Source: UBA7985 sp002711265 (lineage in GTDB: Bacteria; Pseudomonadota; Alphaproteobacteria; UBA7985). From it: a DNA stretch of 64,000 bases. The stretch covers positions 62,001 to 126,000 of the forward strand of contig CBFIBS010000006.1 in the NCBI GenBank assembly GCA_965660945.1, read 5' to 3'. Below the pieces are notes generated by a model. It saw nothing but the letters and a program-made list of their open reading frames with translations, did no database searches and was not told where the DNA came from. Shown in pieces: positions 51,321-60,291 of this stretch (positions within the stretch are counted from its first letter, which is position 1; every line of letters begins with the position of its first letter). Made by a program: the position numbers and the translations under genes.

Positions 51321-52415
51321 ATGACACAGAACGCCATCATCGAAATCGAAGGCGTCAGTAAGGCCTTTGGCTCCGTCACCGCGCTGAACGGCGTCGATGC
51401 GACCATCAGGGAGGGCGAGTTCTTCTCCCTGCTCGGCCCCTCGGGCTGCGGCAAGACCACGCTGCTGCGCCTGATCGCTGGTTTTGACGAGCCGACCGAC
51501 GGCACAGTCGTCATCGCCGGGCAGTCGATGGCGGGCATCCCCGCCAACAAGCGCCCGACCAATATGGTGTTCCAGAGCTACGCCATCTTCCCCCATCTCA
51601 GCGTTGCCGATAACGTCGGCTACGGCCTCAAGCGCAAGCAGATGTCGCGCGAGGAAATCAACCGCGCAGTCACCGACGCGCTGGCCATGGTCGACCTCGT
51701 CGGCTACGGCAACCGCGCGGCGCACGAACTCTCTGGCGGTCAGCGCCAGCGGGTCGCTCTTGCGCGGGCGCTGGTGATGAAGCCGAAGGTGGTCCTGCTC
51801 GACGAGCCGCTGTCCGCGCTCGACAAGAAGCTGCGCGAACAGATGCAGGTCGAGCTGCGCCAGCTGCAGCAGCAGATCGGTATTACCTTCATCTTGGTCA
51901 CCCACGATCAGGAAGAAGCCCTGATCATGTCCGACCGGATCGCCGTGCTGTTCGAGGGCGAGATCGCCCAGCTCGACACGCCCGAGGCCCTGTACCGACG
52001 TCCGGTCAGCAAGCGCGTGGCGTCCTTTATCGGGGTGATGAACTTCCTGCCGGCCACCGTCACCGCCAAGGCCAAAGGCGCGCTGGCGGTCGACATCCCG
52101 TCTCTGGGCAAAGTCAGCCTCGCAGCCGGACACGCACCCGAGGGCCTCGATCCCGCGTCGGTCAGCACCATCGGGGTGCGCCCGGAAATGCTGACCATCC
52201 TGTTCGACGACGCGGAAAGGGCCGAGTGTGAAACCACCGGTGAGGTCACCGCCACGTCCTACTGCGGCGACATGACGTACTACAGCGTTCTTCTGCCCAA
52301 AGCAGATGAGGCTGTGACGATCTCCATGCGCAACACGGCGGGTCGCTCCATCGTCCCGGCGGGCACCAAGGTCCGCGTCGGATGGGGGGCTGAGTCGGTC
52401 GTGCTGTTCGACTGA
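51321..52415 (+). CDS. PotA-like ABC transporter ATPase
   Basis: The 364-residue ATPase powers the importer. Walker A lies in FSLLGPSGCGKTTLLRLIAG, the Q-loop in NMVFQSYAIFPHLSVADNVG, the signature in HELSGGQRQRVALARAL, Walker B in VVLLDEPLSALDKK and the H-loop in LVTHDQEEALIMSDR. The C-terminal TOBE regulatory domain (VASFIGVMNFLPATVTAKAK to the end, with IGVRPEMLTI) is complete. The next gene, the second Rieske oxygenase, starts 23 bases on, so uptake and oxidation genes may share a transcript. Confidence 0.93.
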   Translation: MTQNAIIEIEGVSKAFGSVTALNGVDATIREGEFFSLLGPSGCGKTTLLRLIAGFDEPTDGTVVIAGQSMAGIPANKRPTNMVFQSYAIFPHLSVADNVGYGLKRKQMSREEINRAVTDALAMVDLVGYGNRAAHELSGGQRQRVALARALVMKPKVVLLDEPLSALDKKLREQMQVELRQLQQQIGITFILVTHDQEEALIMSDRIAVLFEGEIAQLDTPEALYRRPVSKRVASFIGVMNFLPATVTAKAKGALAVDIPSLGKVSLAAGHAPEGLDPASVSTIGVRPEMLTILFDDAERAECETTGEVTATSYCGDMTYYSVLLPKADEAVTISMRNTAGRSIVPAGTKVRVGWGAESVVLFD

Positions 52416-52438
52416 GCGCCACCGCACAAGGCAAAGCC

Positions 52439-53674
52439 ATGAACCAACATCGCCCCATATCCACCCCGCGGACGGTTGCCGACCTGCTCGCGGGATACCG
52501 GCCGGGTTTTGCGATGGAGCAGGCCTTCTACGCCTCCGACGAGATATTCGCCGCCGATGTCGAAGCGGTGATGATGCGCGAATGGCACTTTGCCGGGCTG
52601 GCCAACGAAATCCCCGGCGCGGGCGACTACATGCTGTTCGACCTGCTCGACGAATCCGTGATTCTGGTGCGTGGGGAAGACGGGCAGGTCCGCGCCTTCG
52701 CCAACGTCTGTCGGCACCGCGGCTCGCGCGTCTGCCTCGAACACCGTGGCTCGGCCCGGCAGTTCGTCTGCCCCTACCACGCCTGGACCTACAACCTCGA
52801 CGGCAGCCTGCGCCACGCGCGGCTGATGGGGCCGGAGCTGGATCAGGACGGGCTCGGGCTGAAGCCGGTTGCCTGCGAGGTGTTCCACGGCCTGATCTTC
52901 GTATCACTGGCCGACAACCCCGCCAGCTTCGACCAGCTGCGCGCCGAAGTCGACGCTCCGCTCGCGCCCTTCAGCCTCGACCGCACCCGGATTGCGCACC
53001 GCGAAAGCTATGAAGTGCAGGCCAACTGGAAGCTTCTCGTCGAGAACTACAACGAGTGCTACCACTGCGCGCCCGCGCACCCCGAATACCGTCGCACCCA
53101 CCCCACCCACTTGAGCGCGGATCGGGTCGAGCCCTTCAACCTCGCCATGGAGGAGCGTGCGCGCGGGTTGGGCATTCCGACCGATTTCATCGACCGGGTC
53201 GGCCCCGGGCTGTGCCCGCCGGGTTCGGTGGATTACTCCTACAGCCGCCATTCGCTCTACGAGGCCTATGACACCGGCAGCGATAACGGCAAGCCGGTGG
53301 CGCCCCTGCTGGGTTCGCTGCAGGGCTACGATCAGGGGGCCATGGACCTCTACGTCGGCTTCTTGAACCCGCTGCTGGTCTACAACGATCACGCGGTCAT
53401 CTATCGCTTTGTCCCGATCGACCGCGAGCGGTCCTTGCAAGAGATCCTGTGGCTCGTTCACGAGGACGCCGAAGAAGGCCGCGATTATGACCTGCAGCGG
53501 CTGACCTGGCTGTGGGATGCGACCACCAAGGCCGACAAGCACATCATCGAGAAGAACCAGAAGGGGGTGAATTCCCGCTTCTACCAGCCCGGCCCGCTGG
53601 CCGAGATGGAAGCCTTCACCCAGCGCTTCATCAACTACTACCTCGAACGGCTTGGCGCGCTGGACGACCGCTGA
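52439..53674 (+). CDS. Rieske non-heme iron oxygenase, quaternary-amine type (second copy)
   Basis: The 411-residue protein has Rieske ligands Cys91, His93, Cys111 and His114 (VCRHRGSRVCLEH ... CPYHAWTY) and iron ligands His209 and His214 in NWKLLVENYNECYHCAPAHP, with Glu206 as in CntA and GbcA. It is thus, like the copy at 40124, of the group that demethylates or cleaves quaternary amines (glycine betaine, stachydrine, carnitine). Similarity to the first copy is clear but far from identity, so the two may act on different steps. It sits directly behind a PotABC-type importer and before a methyltransferase. No ferredoxin or flavin reductase partner is in the window. Confidence 0.88.
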   Translation: MNQHRPISTPRTVADLLAGYRPGFAMEQAFYASDEIFAADVEAVMMREWHFAGLANEIPGAGDYMLFDLLDESVILVRGEDGQVRAFANVCRHRGSRVCLEHRGSARQFVCPYHAWTYNLDGSLRHARLMGPELDQDGLGLKPVACEVFHGLIFVSLADNPASFDQLRAEVDAPLAPFSLDRTRIAHRESYEVQANWKLLVENYNECYHCAPAHPEYRRTHPTHLSADRVEPFNLAMEERARGLGIPTDFIDRVGPGLCPPGSVDYSYSRHSLYEAYDTGSDNGKPVAPLLGSLQGYDQGAMDLYVGFLNPLLVYNDHAVIYRFVPIDRERSLQEILWLVHEDAEEGRDYDLQRLTWLWDATTKADKHIIEKNQKGVNSRFYQPGPLAEMEAFTQRFINYYLERLGALDDR

Positions 53675-53702
53675 GGCAACGCCAGAGGAGGAGACAGAAC
53701 CC

Positions 53703-54572
53703 ATGACCGATGAAGAAATGCTCTACGACGACACGCACATCGCGCTGCTCGAAGACATTTGGGGCGAGGGCTTCCTGTCCCCCGGTGGCCCGGATGAGGT
53801 CGCCCAGGTGCTCGAAGGCCTCGATCTGAGCGGCAAGACCGTCCTCGACATCGGCTGCGGCTCGGGCGCGATCGCCGTGCTGCTGGCGCGGGACTACGGC
53901 GCCGGGGCTGTGGTCGGGATCGATGTCGAGGATGACGTCTGCAACGCCGCTGCACGGCTGGCCGAGAAAGAAGGCGTCGCCGACCGGGTCAGCATCCGCA
54001 AGGTGACACCGGGGCCGCTGGACTTTGCCGATCAGAGCTTCGACGTGGTGTTTTCCAAGGACTCGATCATCCACATCCCAGACAAGGAGGCGCTGAGCGC
54101 CGACGTGTTCCGCATCCTTGTGCCCGGCGGCTGGTTCGCGGCGTCGGACTGGCTGATCGCCCACGACGGCGAGCCCTCCGCCGACATGCAGGCCTATATC
54201 GCTGCTGAAGCGCTGGAGTTCGCCATGTCCTCGCCGGGGCGCTACCACCGCGCGCTGGAGCAGGCCGGGTTCGAACACGTCACGCTGCGCAACCGCAACC
54301 CTTGGTACCGCGACGTTGCGCAGGGCGAGCTGGCCATGCTGACCGGGCCGGAGCGGGCGCGGTTCGAGCGAGACCATGGCGCGGATTTCATCGCCGAGAC
54401 CGTTGAGACCTGGACCAAGATGGTGCGGGTGCTGGAGAGCGGCGAGCACTGCCCCCACCACCTGCGCGGTCAGCGGCCGCTGNNNNNNNTTGAGACCTGG
54501 ACCAAGATGGTGCGGGTGCTGGAGAGCGGCGAGCACTGCCCCCACCACCTGCGCGGTCAGCGGCCGCTCTGA
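53703..54572 (+). CDS. SAM-dependent methyltransferase resembling phosphoethanolamine N-methyltransferase
   Basis: After removing an assembly duplication of 29 codons, the protein has about 260 residues. It begins MTDEEMLYDDTHIALLEDIW with GEGFLSPGG, then motif I VLDIGCGSGAIAVLLARDYG, GAVVGIDVEDDV, and FDVVFSKDSIIHIPDKEALS. This layout (.YIS.GG before motif I; D.IYSRDAILH-like motif) is that of phosphoethanolamine methyltransferases of the plant/Plasmodium type, which make phosphocholine. Whether it methylates an amine in the same pathway is inference from its neighbours. ATG 53703 follows AGAGGAGGAG; the frame opens earlier at 53652 but that part overlaps the Rieske gene end. Confidence 0.8.
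   Translation: MTDEEMLYDDTHIALLEDIWGEGFLSPGGPDEVAQVLEGLDLSGKTVLDIGCGSGAIAVLLARDYGAGAVVGIDVEDDVCNAAARLAEKEGVADRVSIRKVTPGPLDFADQSFDVVFSKDSIIHIPDKEALSADVFRILVPGGWFAASDWLIAHDGEPSADMQAYIAAEALEFAMSSPGRYHRALEQAGFEHVTLRNRNPWYRDVAQGELAMLTGPERARFERDHGADFIAETVETWTKMVRVLESGEHCPHHLRGQRPLXXXETWTKMVRVLESGEHCPHHLRGQRPL
54403..54568. other. Second assembly gap with duplicated contig ends
   Basis: Bases 54403-54481 recur at 54490-54568, with seven N (54483-54489) and one extra base between. Overlap plus N again adds up to 87 bases, as in the gap at 49.7 kb, and removing it keeps the methyltransferase frame. It is an unmerged contig overlap, not a biological repeat. Confidence 0.95.
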
Positions 54573-54601
54573 CTGGCCGTTGAAAAGGGCGATAGAAAAG
54601 C

Positions 54602-54638
54602 AAAACCGCCCCGAGGCAGCAGCCTTGGGGCGGTTTTT
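54602..54638. terminator. Bidirectional rho-independent terminator
   Basis: AAACCGCCCCGAGG pairs with CCTTGGGGCGGTTT around GCAGCAG, with A-rich DNA on the left and TTTTT on the right. It can end transcription from both the methyltransferase gene on the left and the binding-protein gene on the right. A second hairpin (GTAGCCCGG/CCGGGCTAC, 54650-54672) follows. Confidence 0.85.
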
Positions 54639-54699
54639 CAGTTTCGGCCGTAGCCCGGGGTAGCCGGGCTACGGTACTTTCGTCGGTTGTCAGACTGGC

Positions 54700-55761
54700 T
54701 TAGAAGCCGGCCTTGATCAGCTCGAACTCAGCGATCATGCGCTCGCGCAGTTCGGAGTTGACCGGACCCTGGAACAGGGTCTTAGCGTCGAGGTCCGGGC
54801 TGCTGTCGAGGCCAGCGGCTTCCAGCAGTTCGCTGGAAACGCCAGCGGATACGACGTTACTGTGGCCGTAGCCCCACCACTCGACGATGTAGTTGGCGAC
54901 GTAGTCTTCCATCCACGCGTTCAGGAAGTCGTAGAACTTGTCGGTCGAGCCTTCTGCAGTTGCAGAGTGAACCAGACCACAGAACCACGAGGACGAACCT
55001 TCGTCGGTGTCACGCTTCATGGCGATCGGGTGACCTTCGTAGCTCATGGTGAAGTAGGTCTCGTTCCACGCCCAAGATATGTAGACCTCACCGCTCTGCA
55101 TCAGCTGAGCCAGCGATGCACCGTCTGCCCAGTAGGTCAGAACGTTCGGGTGCACGGCGCGCAGGAAGTCAGAAGCGGCCTCGAACTGCTCGTCAGTGGC
55201 ACCGGTCCAGTCGGTTACGCCGGTGGCCAGGAAGCCCAGCGCGTAAGCATCATCGACGTTGTCAGCGATGGAAATACGGCCAGCGTGCTTCGGATCAGCA
55301 AAAGCCTTGAGGGACTGCACGTCCGCTTCGCTCAGCAGTTCAGTGTTGTAGGTCAGGCCGGTGTTGCCGTAGTCGGCCGGCAGGAAGTAGTACTCGCCGT
55401 CCTTCTGGAATGCAGCAACGTCACGCATGTTGGGGTTGATATCGTCCCAACGATCGATGCGGGAGGTGTCCAGCGGCTGGATGATGCCAGCTTCAATCCA
55501 CTTTGGGACCGAAGGGGAACAGGGGCGAACAGCGTCAGCCGGGAAGCCGGCACGCAGCTTTTGGAAGGCTTCTTCTTCTTCACCGAAGAAAGCAAAGGTT
55601 GGCTCGGCGCCGTGCTTCTCAGTGTAGGTACCGAAAAACTCAGGATCTTCGTACCCAGGCCAGTCGAATACGACCAGATCAGGGTCCTGTGCCAGCGCGC
55701 TGCCAGCCATCAGGGTAAGCGAGGCTGCGACCACACCGGCCGCGTTCATGATCTTTTTCAT
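54700..55761 (-). CDS. PotD-like periplasmic substrate-binding protein
   Basis: The 353-residue protein has a standard signal peptide (MKKIMNAAGVVAASLTLMAG, SALAQ) and the PotD/PotF pattern: LVVFDWPGYEDPEFFGTYTE, AVRPCSPSVPKWIEAGIIQP, DGEYYFLPADYGNTGLTYNT and ISWAWNETYFTMSYEGHPIA. It would catch the substrate for the PotABC-like importer, though it is coded on the other strand, across a shared terminator. Many Trp and Tyr residues in the likely pocket (WADG, WAWNE, WFCG, EWWGYG) would suit a methylated ammonium group. Start at 55761 is taken for the signal peptide; a CT/GA-rich stretch with an AGAGAGA ribosome site precedes it. Codon choice looks like that of a well-expressed gene. Confidence 0.9.
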   Translation of the reverse strand: MKKIMNAAGVVAASLTLMAGSALAQDPDLVVFDWPGYEDPEFFGTYTEKHGAEPTFAFFGEEEEAFQKLRAGFPADAVRPCSPSVPKWIEAGIIQPLDTSRIDRWDDINPNMRDVAAFQKDGEYYFLPADYGNTGLTYNTELLSEADVQSLKAFADPKHAGRISIADNVDDAYALGFLATGVTDWTGATDEQFEAASDFLRAVHPNVLTYWADGASLAQLMQSGEVYISWAWNETYFTMSYEGHPIAMKRDTDEGSSSWFCGLVHSATAEGSTDKFYDFLNAWMEDYVANYIVEWWGYGHSNVVSAGVSSELLEAAGLDSSPDLDAKTLFQGPVNSELRERMIAEFELIKAGF

Positions 55762-55933
55762 CACAGTCTCTCTTTCTCTCTCTCTCTGACCTCGCGGTCG
55801 CAGGGCACGCCTTCTCCCCACGAACGAGGGTCTTCCACAGAAGCCAAGCTATGAAAGCCCAGCCATGGACTCAATCTGTTTTGAGCCCTTTGGGGGCAAA
55901 AGTACCGTTTTTCCCCACCAAATCTCCATAATG

Positions 55934-57295
55934 TTAATCGCCAAGGACGTCGCGTTCGACCCGGGTCAGGGCCTCTTCGAGGATATCGAAGAGATCATCG
56001 ACCTGTGCGTGTGTGATGATCAGGGGCGGTGAGAATACCGCCATATTGATCAGCGGTCGCACGACCAGCCCCAGATCCTCGCAGGCATCGTCGATCATCT
56101 GCCCAAGCCGTCGCTCGGCTTCGAGGTCCTCGGCCTTGCCCTCGATACAGCCCAGCAGGCCCATGCCGCGGGCGTCGCCGACGATTTCGTACTCGCTCAG
56201 CGCGGCCAGACGCTCCTGGAAGTGCGGGGAGACGTCGAGGACGTTTTCGAGGATGCCTTCGCGCTCGAAGATTTCCATGTTCTTGAGCGCGGCTGCGGCA
56301 GCAACCGGGTGGCCGGAGTAGGTAAAGCCGTTGGAGAACAGCACGGCCTCGTCCGGGTCGGCGCAGTTGGCCATCACTTCGTCGGAGATGATCACCGCCC
56401 CCATGGGGATGTAGCCCGAGGTCAGGCCCTTGGCGCAGGTGATCATGTCCGGCTTGATGCCGAAAACTTCCTCTGAGGCAAACCAGTGGCCCAAGCGCCC
56501 GAATGCGGTTACCACCTCGTCGGAGATGTAGAGGATATCGTTGGCCTTGCAGACCTCGAAGGTGCGGCGGTGGTAGCCCGGGGGCGGCACCACGACCCCG
56601 CCCGAGGCGAGGATCGGCTCAGCAATGAAGGCGCCGATCTTGTCCGCGCCGACGTCGGCAATCATGCGTTCGAGGTCGGCAACCTTCTCGTCACACCAGG
56701 CCTCAACGCTCATGCCTTCGGGGCGGCGGTAGGGGTTCACGTCCGGCAGGAAGCGGACCAGCCTGCTCTCAGTATCAAAGCGCGACTTGTCCCGTTCCTT
56801 GCCCGAGACCGTGTGCGAGAGGTAGGTCGAGCCGTGGTAGCTCTTCTCCCGCGAGATCACGATCTTCTTTTCTGGCCGGCCCAGCCGGTTGTTCATGAAG
56901 TGCATGGTCCGGATCGCGGTATCGACCGCGGTGGAACCGCCGGTGGTGAAGAACACGTTGTTCAGGTCACCGGGCGTGCGCTCGACGATCTTCTTGGCGA
57001 GGATGCTCGAGGGCTCGGTGGTGTTGGTAAAGGGCGAGGTGTAGGGCAGCTTGCGCACCTGGTCCGCGATGGCCTCTGCCATTTCCTCGCGACCGTAGCC
57101 GATCTGGGTACACCACATGCCCGCCGGACCGTCGATGAAGCGCTTGCCCTGACCATCCCAGAGGTAGATGCCCTGCGCCCGGTCGACGAAGATGTTGTCG
57201 TAGCCACGCCACGCATCCATCGCGGCCCAGGGATGGACCTGGTGCAGGCGATCCCACTCCTGCAGGGTTTCAAGGCTTGGTTCGTTGTCGAGCAT
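55934..57295 (-). CDS. Class III omega-amino-acid/amine:pyruvate aminotransferase
   Basis: This PLP enzyme moves an omega-amino group to a keto acid such as pyruvate. In 453 residues it shows the class III marks: HPWAAMDAWRGYDNIFVDRA, GMWCTQIGYGREEMAEAIAD, FFTTGGSTAVDTAIR (phosphate site), YHGSTYLSHTVSG, ILYISDEVVTAFGRLGHWFA with the conserved Asp, and the PLP lysine in MITCAKGLTSGYIPMGAVI. Related enzymes act on taurine, beta-alanine, putrescine or other amines. It lies 21 bases after the GcvT-like gene and belongs to that minus-strand unit; in the pathway it could act on the aminated end product left after demethylation. Confidence 0.9.
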   Translation of the reverse strand: MLDNEPSLETLQEWDRLHQVHPWAAMDAWRGYDNIFVDRAQGIYLWDGQGKRFIDGPAGMWCTQIGYGREEMAEAIADQVRKLPYTSPFTNTTEPSSILAKKIVERTPGDLNNVFFTTGGSTAVDTAIRTMHFMNNRLGRPEKKIVISREKSYHGSTYLSHTVSGKERDKSRFDTESRLVRFLPDVNPYRRPEGMSVEAWCDEKVADLERMIADVGADKIGAFIAEPILASGGVVVPPPGYHRRTFEVCKANDILYISDEVVTAFGRLGHWFASEEVFGIKPDMITCAKGLTSGYIPMGAVIISDEVMANCADPDEAVLFSNGFTYSGHPVAAAAALKNMEIFEREGILENVLDVSPHFQERLAALSEYEIVGDARGMGLLGCIEGKAEDLEAERRLGQMIDDACEDLGLVVRPLINMAVFSPPLIITHAQVDDLFDILEEALTRVERDVLGD

Positions 57296-57316
57296 GTCGG
57301 TTCTCCCTCGTGCTTA

Positions 57317-58579
57317 TCAGTAGGCGAGCGGCGGGGTCGCCCGCGCGCGCGGATTTGAAAAGAAGGGGCGGTCCTGCACGGTCACTTCGACCAGCCGCTT
57401 TGACCATTGGCCCTCTTCGTGGACATAGATTTCGGCCCAGAGGTCGTCGGTCACGCCGACGCCGAAGGGGGCCTTGAGTTCGGCCAGCGCAACGTTGCGT
57501 TTGACCGTGGGGGACCAGATGCCGGAGGTGACGTGGCCGACCTCCTTCTTTTTCTGGTGGTAGAGCAGGGCACCATCGGCGGGCTTGAAACCACCCAGCT
57601 CGATTTTGACCAGATGGGTGCGCAGGGCACGGGTTTCCTGCTGCCGGAGCAGGGCGCGGCGGCCGTTGAAGTGGCCCTTGCCGAAGTCGACCATCTTGCC
57701 GAAGCCCAGCTCCAGCGGGGTACGGCCGCGACCCAGCCGCATGGTGGTGTGCACCGGTTGGAAGTCGACGCCTGCGGCGATAAACCCGGCTTCGATGCGG
57801 GCGAGGTTGAGCGCCTCGTAGCCGATGGCGCGCAGGCCCCAGTGGGTCGAGGCCGCCCACAGCCGGTCCCAGAGGCCCAGCACCTGATCCCAGTCGACCC
57901 AGAGTTCGTAGCCCAGATCGCCGGTGAAGCCGGTGCGCGAGACCCACAGACCCGGCTCGACCTGCGCCAGATCAAAGGGCCGGAGTTTGGCGACCTTGCC
58001 CAGCGCAGCGTCGCTAAGCAGGGAGAAGCTGGTCGGGCCCTGCAGTGACAGCCCGGCGACGGTCTGGGATTCGTCCTCGACCGTAACGTTGAAGCCCCAG
58101 GCCGCGTCCTGCACCCAGCCCAGCATGCGCTCCTGACAGCACAGGCGGAAGTCGTTCTTGCCGAAGCGGAACAGGGTGCCGTCGTCGATGGCCATGCCTT
58201 CTTCATCGCACCAGATGGCGTAGCCGACCCGGCCCGGCTTGATCTTGCGCACGTCGCGCGTGACCATGCGGTTGAGCACGGCTTCGGCGTCCGGTCCACG
58301 CAGGCGGTACTTGTGCATGGGCGAGATATCAAACAGCGTCGTCTGGTTGCGGATCGCAAAGTACTCGAACTCGACCGTGTCGAGCACGGAGGGGGAGATG
58401 TAGCCCGCCCAGCCCATCCACGCCTTGGTCCGGCTCAGGGCCTCCAGACGTGGGTGCAGCGGGGTCGGCAGCAGGCCCTGCGGCACCTGAAACGGCGCGC
58501 TCTGGCCGGAGCTGGAGTTGCGTGCGGCGGTCTTTCGGGCGGCGGGGCGGCTTGTGGATTTGGTAGCGGGTTTTGTCAC
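57317..58579 (-). CDS. GcvT-family aminomethyltransferase-like protein
   Basis: The 420-residue protein has the GcvT/DmdA fold: FEYFAIRNQTTLFDISPMHK, YRLRGPDAEAVLNRMVTRDV, VGYAIWCDEEGMAIDDG, FTGDLGYELWVDWDQVLGLW and LNLARIEAGFIAAGVDF, then the C-terminal barrel. Members move one-carbon units from methyl or aminomethyl groups to tetrahydrofolate (glycine cleavage, DMSP or other demethylases). The first 35 residues are Lys/Ala-rich and linker-like. GTG 58579 is taken as start (GGGGAG 11 bases upstream), close to the stop of the oxidoreductase gene. In this cluster it may collect one-carbon groups freed by the oxygenases. Confidence 0.85.
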   Translation of the reverse strand: MTKPATKSTSRPAARKTAARNSSSGQSAPFQVPQGLLPTPLHPRLEALSRTKAWMGWAGYISPSVLDTVEFEYFAIRNQTTLFDISPMHKYRLRGPDAEAVLNRMVTRDVRKIKPGRVGYAIWCDEEGMAIDDGTLFRFGKNDFRLCCQERMLGWVQDAAWGFNVTVEDESQTVAGLSLQGPTSFSLLSDAALGKVAKLRPFDLAQVEPGLWVSRTGFTGDLGYELWVDWDQVLGLWDRLWAASTHWGLRAIGYEALNLARIEAGFIAAGVDFQPVHTTMRLGRGRTPLELGFGKMVDFGKGHFNGRRALLRQQETRALRTHLVKIELGGFKPADGALLYHQKKKEVGHVTSGIWSPTVKRNVALAELKAPFGVGVTDDLWAEIYVHEEGQWSKRLVEVTVQDRPFFSNPRARATPPLAY

Positions 58580-58583
58580 GGTG

Positions 58584-60281
58584 TCATGCACTCCCCGTCT
58601 TGAGCGCCTGCAGGGCGCTGTTGCGCCCAGGCGCGCCGGTGATATCCCCGCCCGGGTGGGCCGAGGCCGCGCACAGGAACAGGCCCTGTGGCCCGAAGGC
58701 ATAGTGGGCCGTACCGTTGGTCGGGCGCAGGGTCAGGATCTGATCGAGCCCCATTTCCAGGTGGTGCCAGTGCCCGCCCGGCGCGCCGGTCTCGGCCGCG
58801 ATATCGTCGGGGGCGATGACTTCGGAGGCTGTGACCAGCTTGCCGATCCCGGGGGCGTAGGCTTCTAGGGTGGAGAGCAGCGCCTTGAGCAGCGCCTTGC
58901 GTTCGGTCGCGCGCCAGCCTTTGGTTGGGGCAGGGGGGACGAAATTGACGATGGCAGACAGCACCTGCTGCCCGGATCCGGCATCGCCGCCGGGGGCACC
59001 GCTCAAACCCGGGAGCACCATTTCCACCACCGGCGCGGTCGGCATGGCGTTGTACTTGGCCGGGTTGAAGGCGCGCTCGACGTAGGTCGAGGACGGCGCG
59101 ATCAGCAGGCGCCCGGCGGTGAGTTCTTCCGACAGGCCGGTGAAGGCCGGTGTGCCGGAGAGCAGCAGGTTGACCTTGGCCGTTGTCCCCTTGTTGCGCA
59201 GGTTGCGCAGCCGTCGCACGGCTTCGATATCAAAGTGGTCGGGGCCCGCCATCTGCATCGTCTGCAGCGGGCCCGCGCTGGACAGCACCAGCGGCGCGGT
59301 CAGGGTCTGGCCGTTGTCGAGGGTCACGCCGGTGACGCGATCTGCGTCGTCGACCTGCACCTGTGCCACGCCCTGCCCGCAGCGGATGTCGGCGCCGGCG
59401 TCGCGGGCGGCGCGGGCGAAGGCTTCGCTGACCGCCGCCATGCCGTCAAGCGGCAGCACGGGGTCGGCACTGCCCCCGCCATTTCCCGGGCCAGCCGCGG
59501 TGCGGGCGGAGCCGGGGGGCTTGGGGCTGCCCAGCCGGTACATGAGCGAGAACACCGTTCCCGGGGAGCGTGGGCCGGCAAAGGCGCCGCGAACGGCGTC
59601 GGCGGCCATGGCGCCGGCCAGCGGGCCGTCGCCGAGCTCGTCGACCAGCAGGTCGTGGACGTTGGACAGGGTGACGCGCAGGAATTCCTGCATCTCTTTC
59701 TTGCCCATCAGCTTGAGATCCAGCCCCAGCCGCGCCAGCACGCCGAGCTCCGAGAGGGTACCGGCGTTGCCCAGCCCGCCGTCGAGCTTCGGCGGGGTCT
59801 GGTTGGCCAACCGTGCCAGCAGACCGGCGAACCGGATCAGCCTCGTGTGCAGGGCCGCGAAGACCTCGGCCTGCGGGTGGGCGGTGCCGTCGGACAGCCG
59901 CGCCTGACCGTTCTCGATTACCGTGTGCAGGCCGTCTGGGGACAGGGACACGGTCGGCAGCTTGGCGGTTCGCAGCGGGATCCGCCCGCCCAGCCCCAGC
60001 TCACGGGCGACGGTGGCGTTGAGGTTGTAGAGCAGGTGCGCCATCCGCGGCGCGGATACACCGGGCGCCAGAGTGCCGTCGGTCATCATACCGCCGACCT
60101 GCTCGCTGCGTTCGAGGACGCAGACGCGCTTGCCCTTGCGCGCGAGGGTGGCTGCAGCGGTCAGGCCATTGTGGCCGGCGCCGATGACGATGGCGTCGAA
60201 GGCCTCGACCTGCTTCGCCTTTGCCTTTGGCGTCTGCTTCGGTTTTGGCTGCTGGGCCTTGTTGTTGGTCGCGCTGCTCAT
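58584..60281 (-). CDS. PYROXD2/CrtI-like FAD oxidoreductase, first of a pair
   Basis: The 565-residue protein has a FAD-binding motif DAIVIGAGHNGLTAAATLAR and the C-terminal region LFLCAASAHPGGDITGAPGR typical of phytoene-desaturase-like and PYROXD2-like proteins. The N-terminal 25 residues are Lys/Pro/Gln-rich. A Gly-rich insert (AAGPGNGGGSADPV) lies near the middle. The substrate is unknown; family members oxidise carotenoids or amine-related compounds. ATG 60281 has AAGGGGC before it; the frame opens back to 60425 within the next gene. It ends just past the GcvT-like start. Confidence 0.83.
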   Translation of the reverse strand: MSSATNNKAQQPKPKQTPKAKAKQVEAFDAIVIGAGHNGLTAAATLARKGKRVCVLERSEQVGGMMTDGTLAPGVSAPRMAHLLYNLNATVARELGLGGRIPLRTAKLPTVSLSPDGLHTVIENGQARLSDGTAHPQAEVFAALHTRLIRFAGLLARLANQTPPKLDGGLGNAGTLSELGVLARLGLDLKLMGKKEMQEFLRVTLSNVHDLLVDELGDGPLAGAMAADAVRGAFAGPRSPGTVFSLMYRLGSPKPPGSARTAAGPGNGGGSADPVLPLDGMAAVSEAFARAARDAGADIRCGQGVAQVQVDDADRVTGVTLDNGQTLTAPLVLSSAGPLQTMQMAGPDHFDIEAVRRLRNLRNKGTTAKVNLLLSGTPAFTGLSEELTAGRLLIAPSSTYVERAFNPAKYNAMPTAPVVEMVLPGLSGAPGGDAGSGQQVLSAIVNFVPPAPTKGWRATERKALLKALLSTLEAYAPGIGKLVTASEVIAPDDIAAETGAPGGHWHHLEMGLDQILTLRPTNGTAHYAFGPQGLFLCAASAHPGGDITGAPGRNSALQALKTGSA

Positions 60282-60291
60282 GCCCTTGCCC

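Noticed and set aside
55875..55890. Third operator for the BetI-like regulator before the binding-protein gene (TTTTGAGC)
   Set aside because: Only one half-site is present and the other arm does not match; such an 8-base match is expected by chance.
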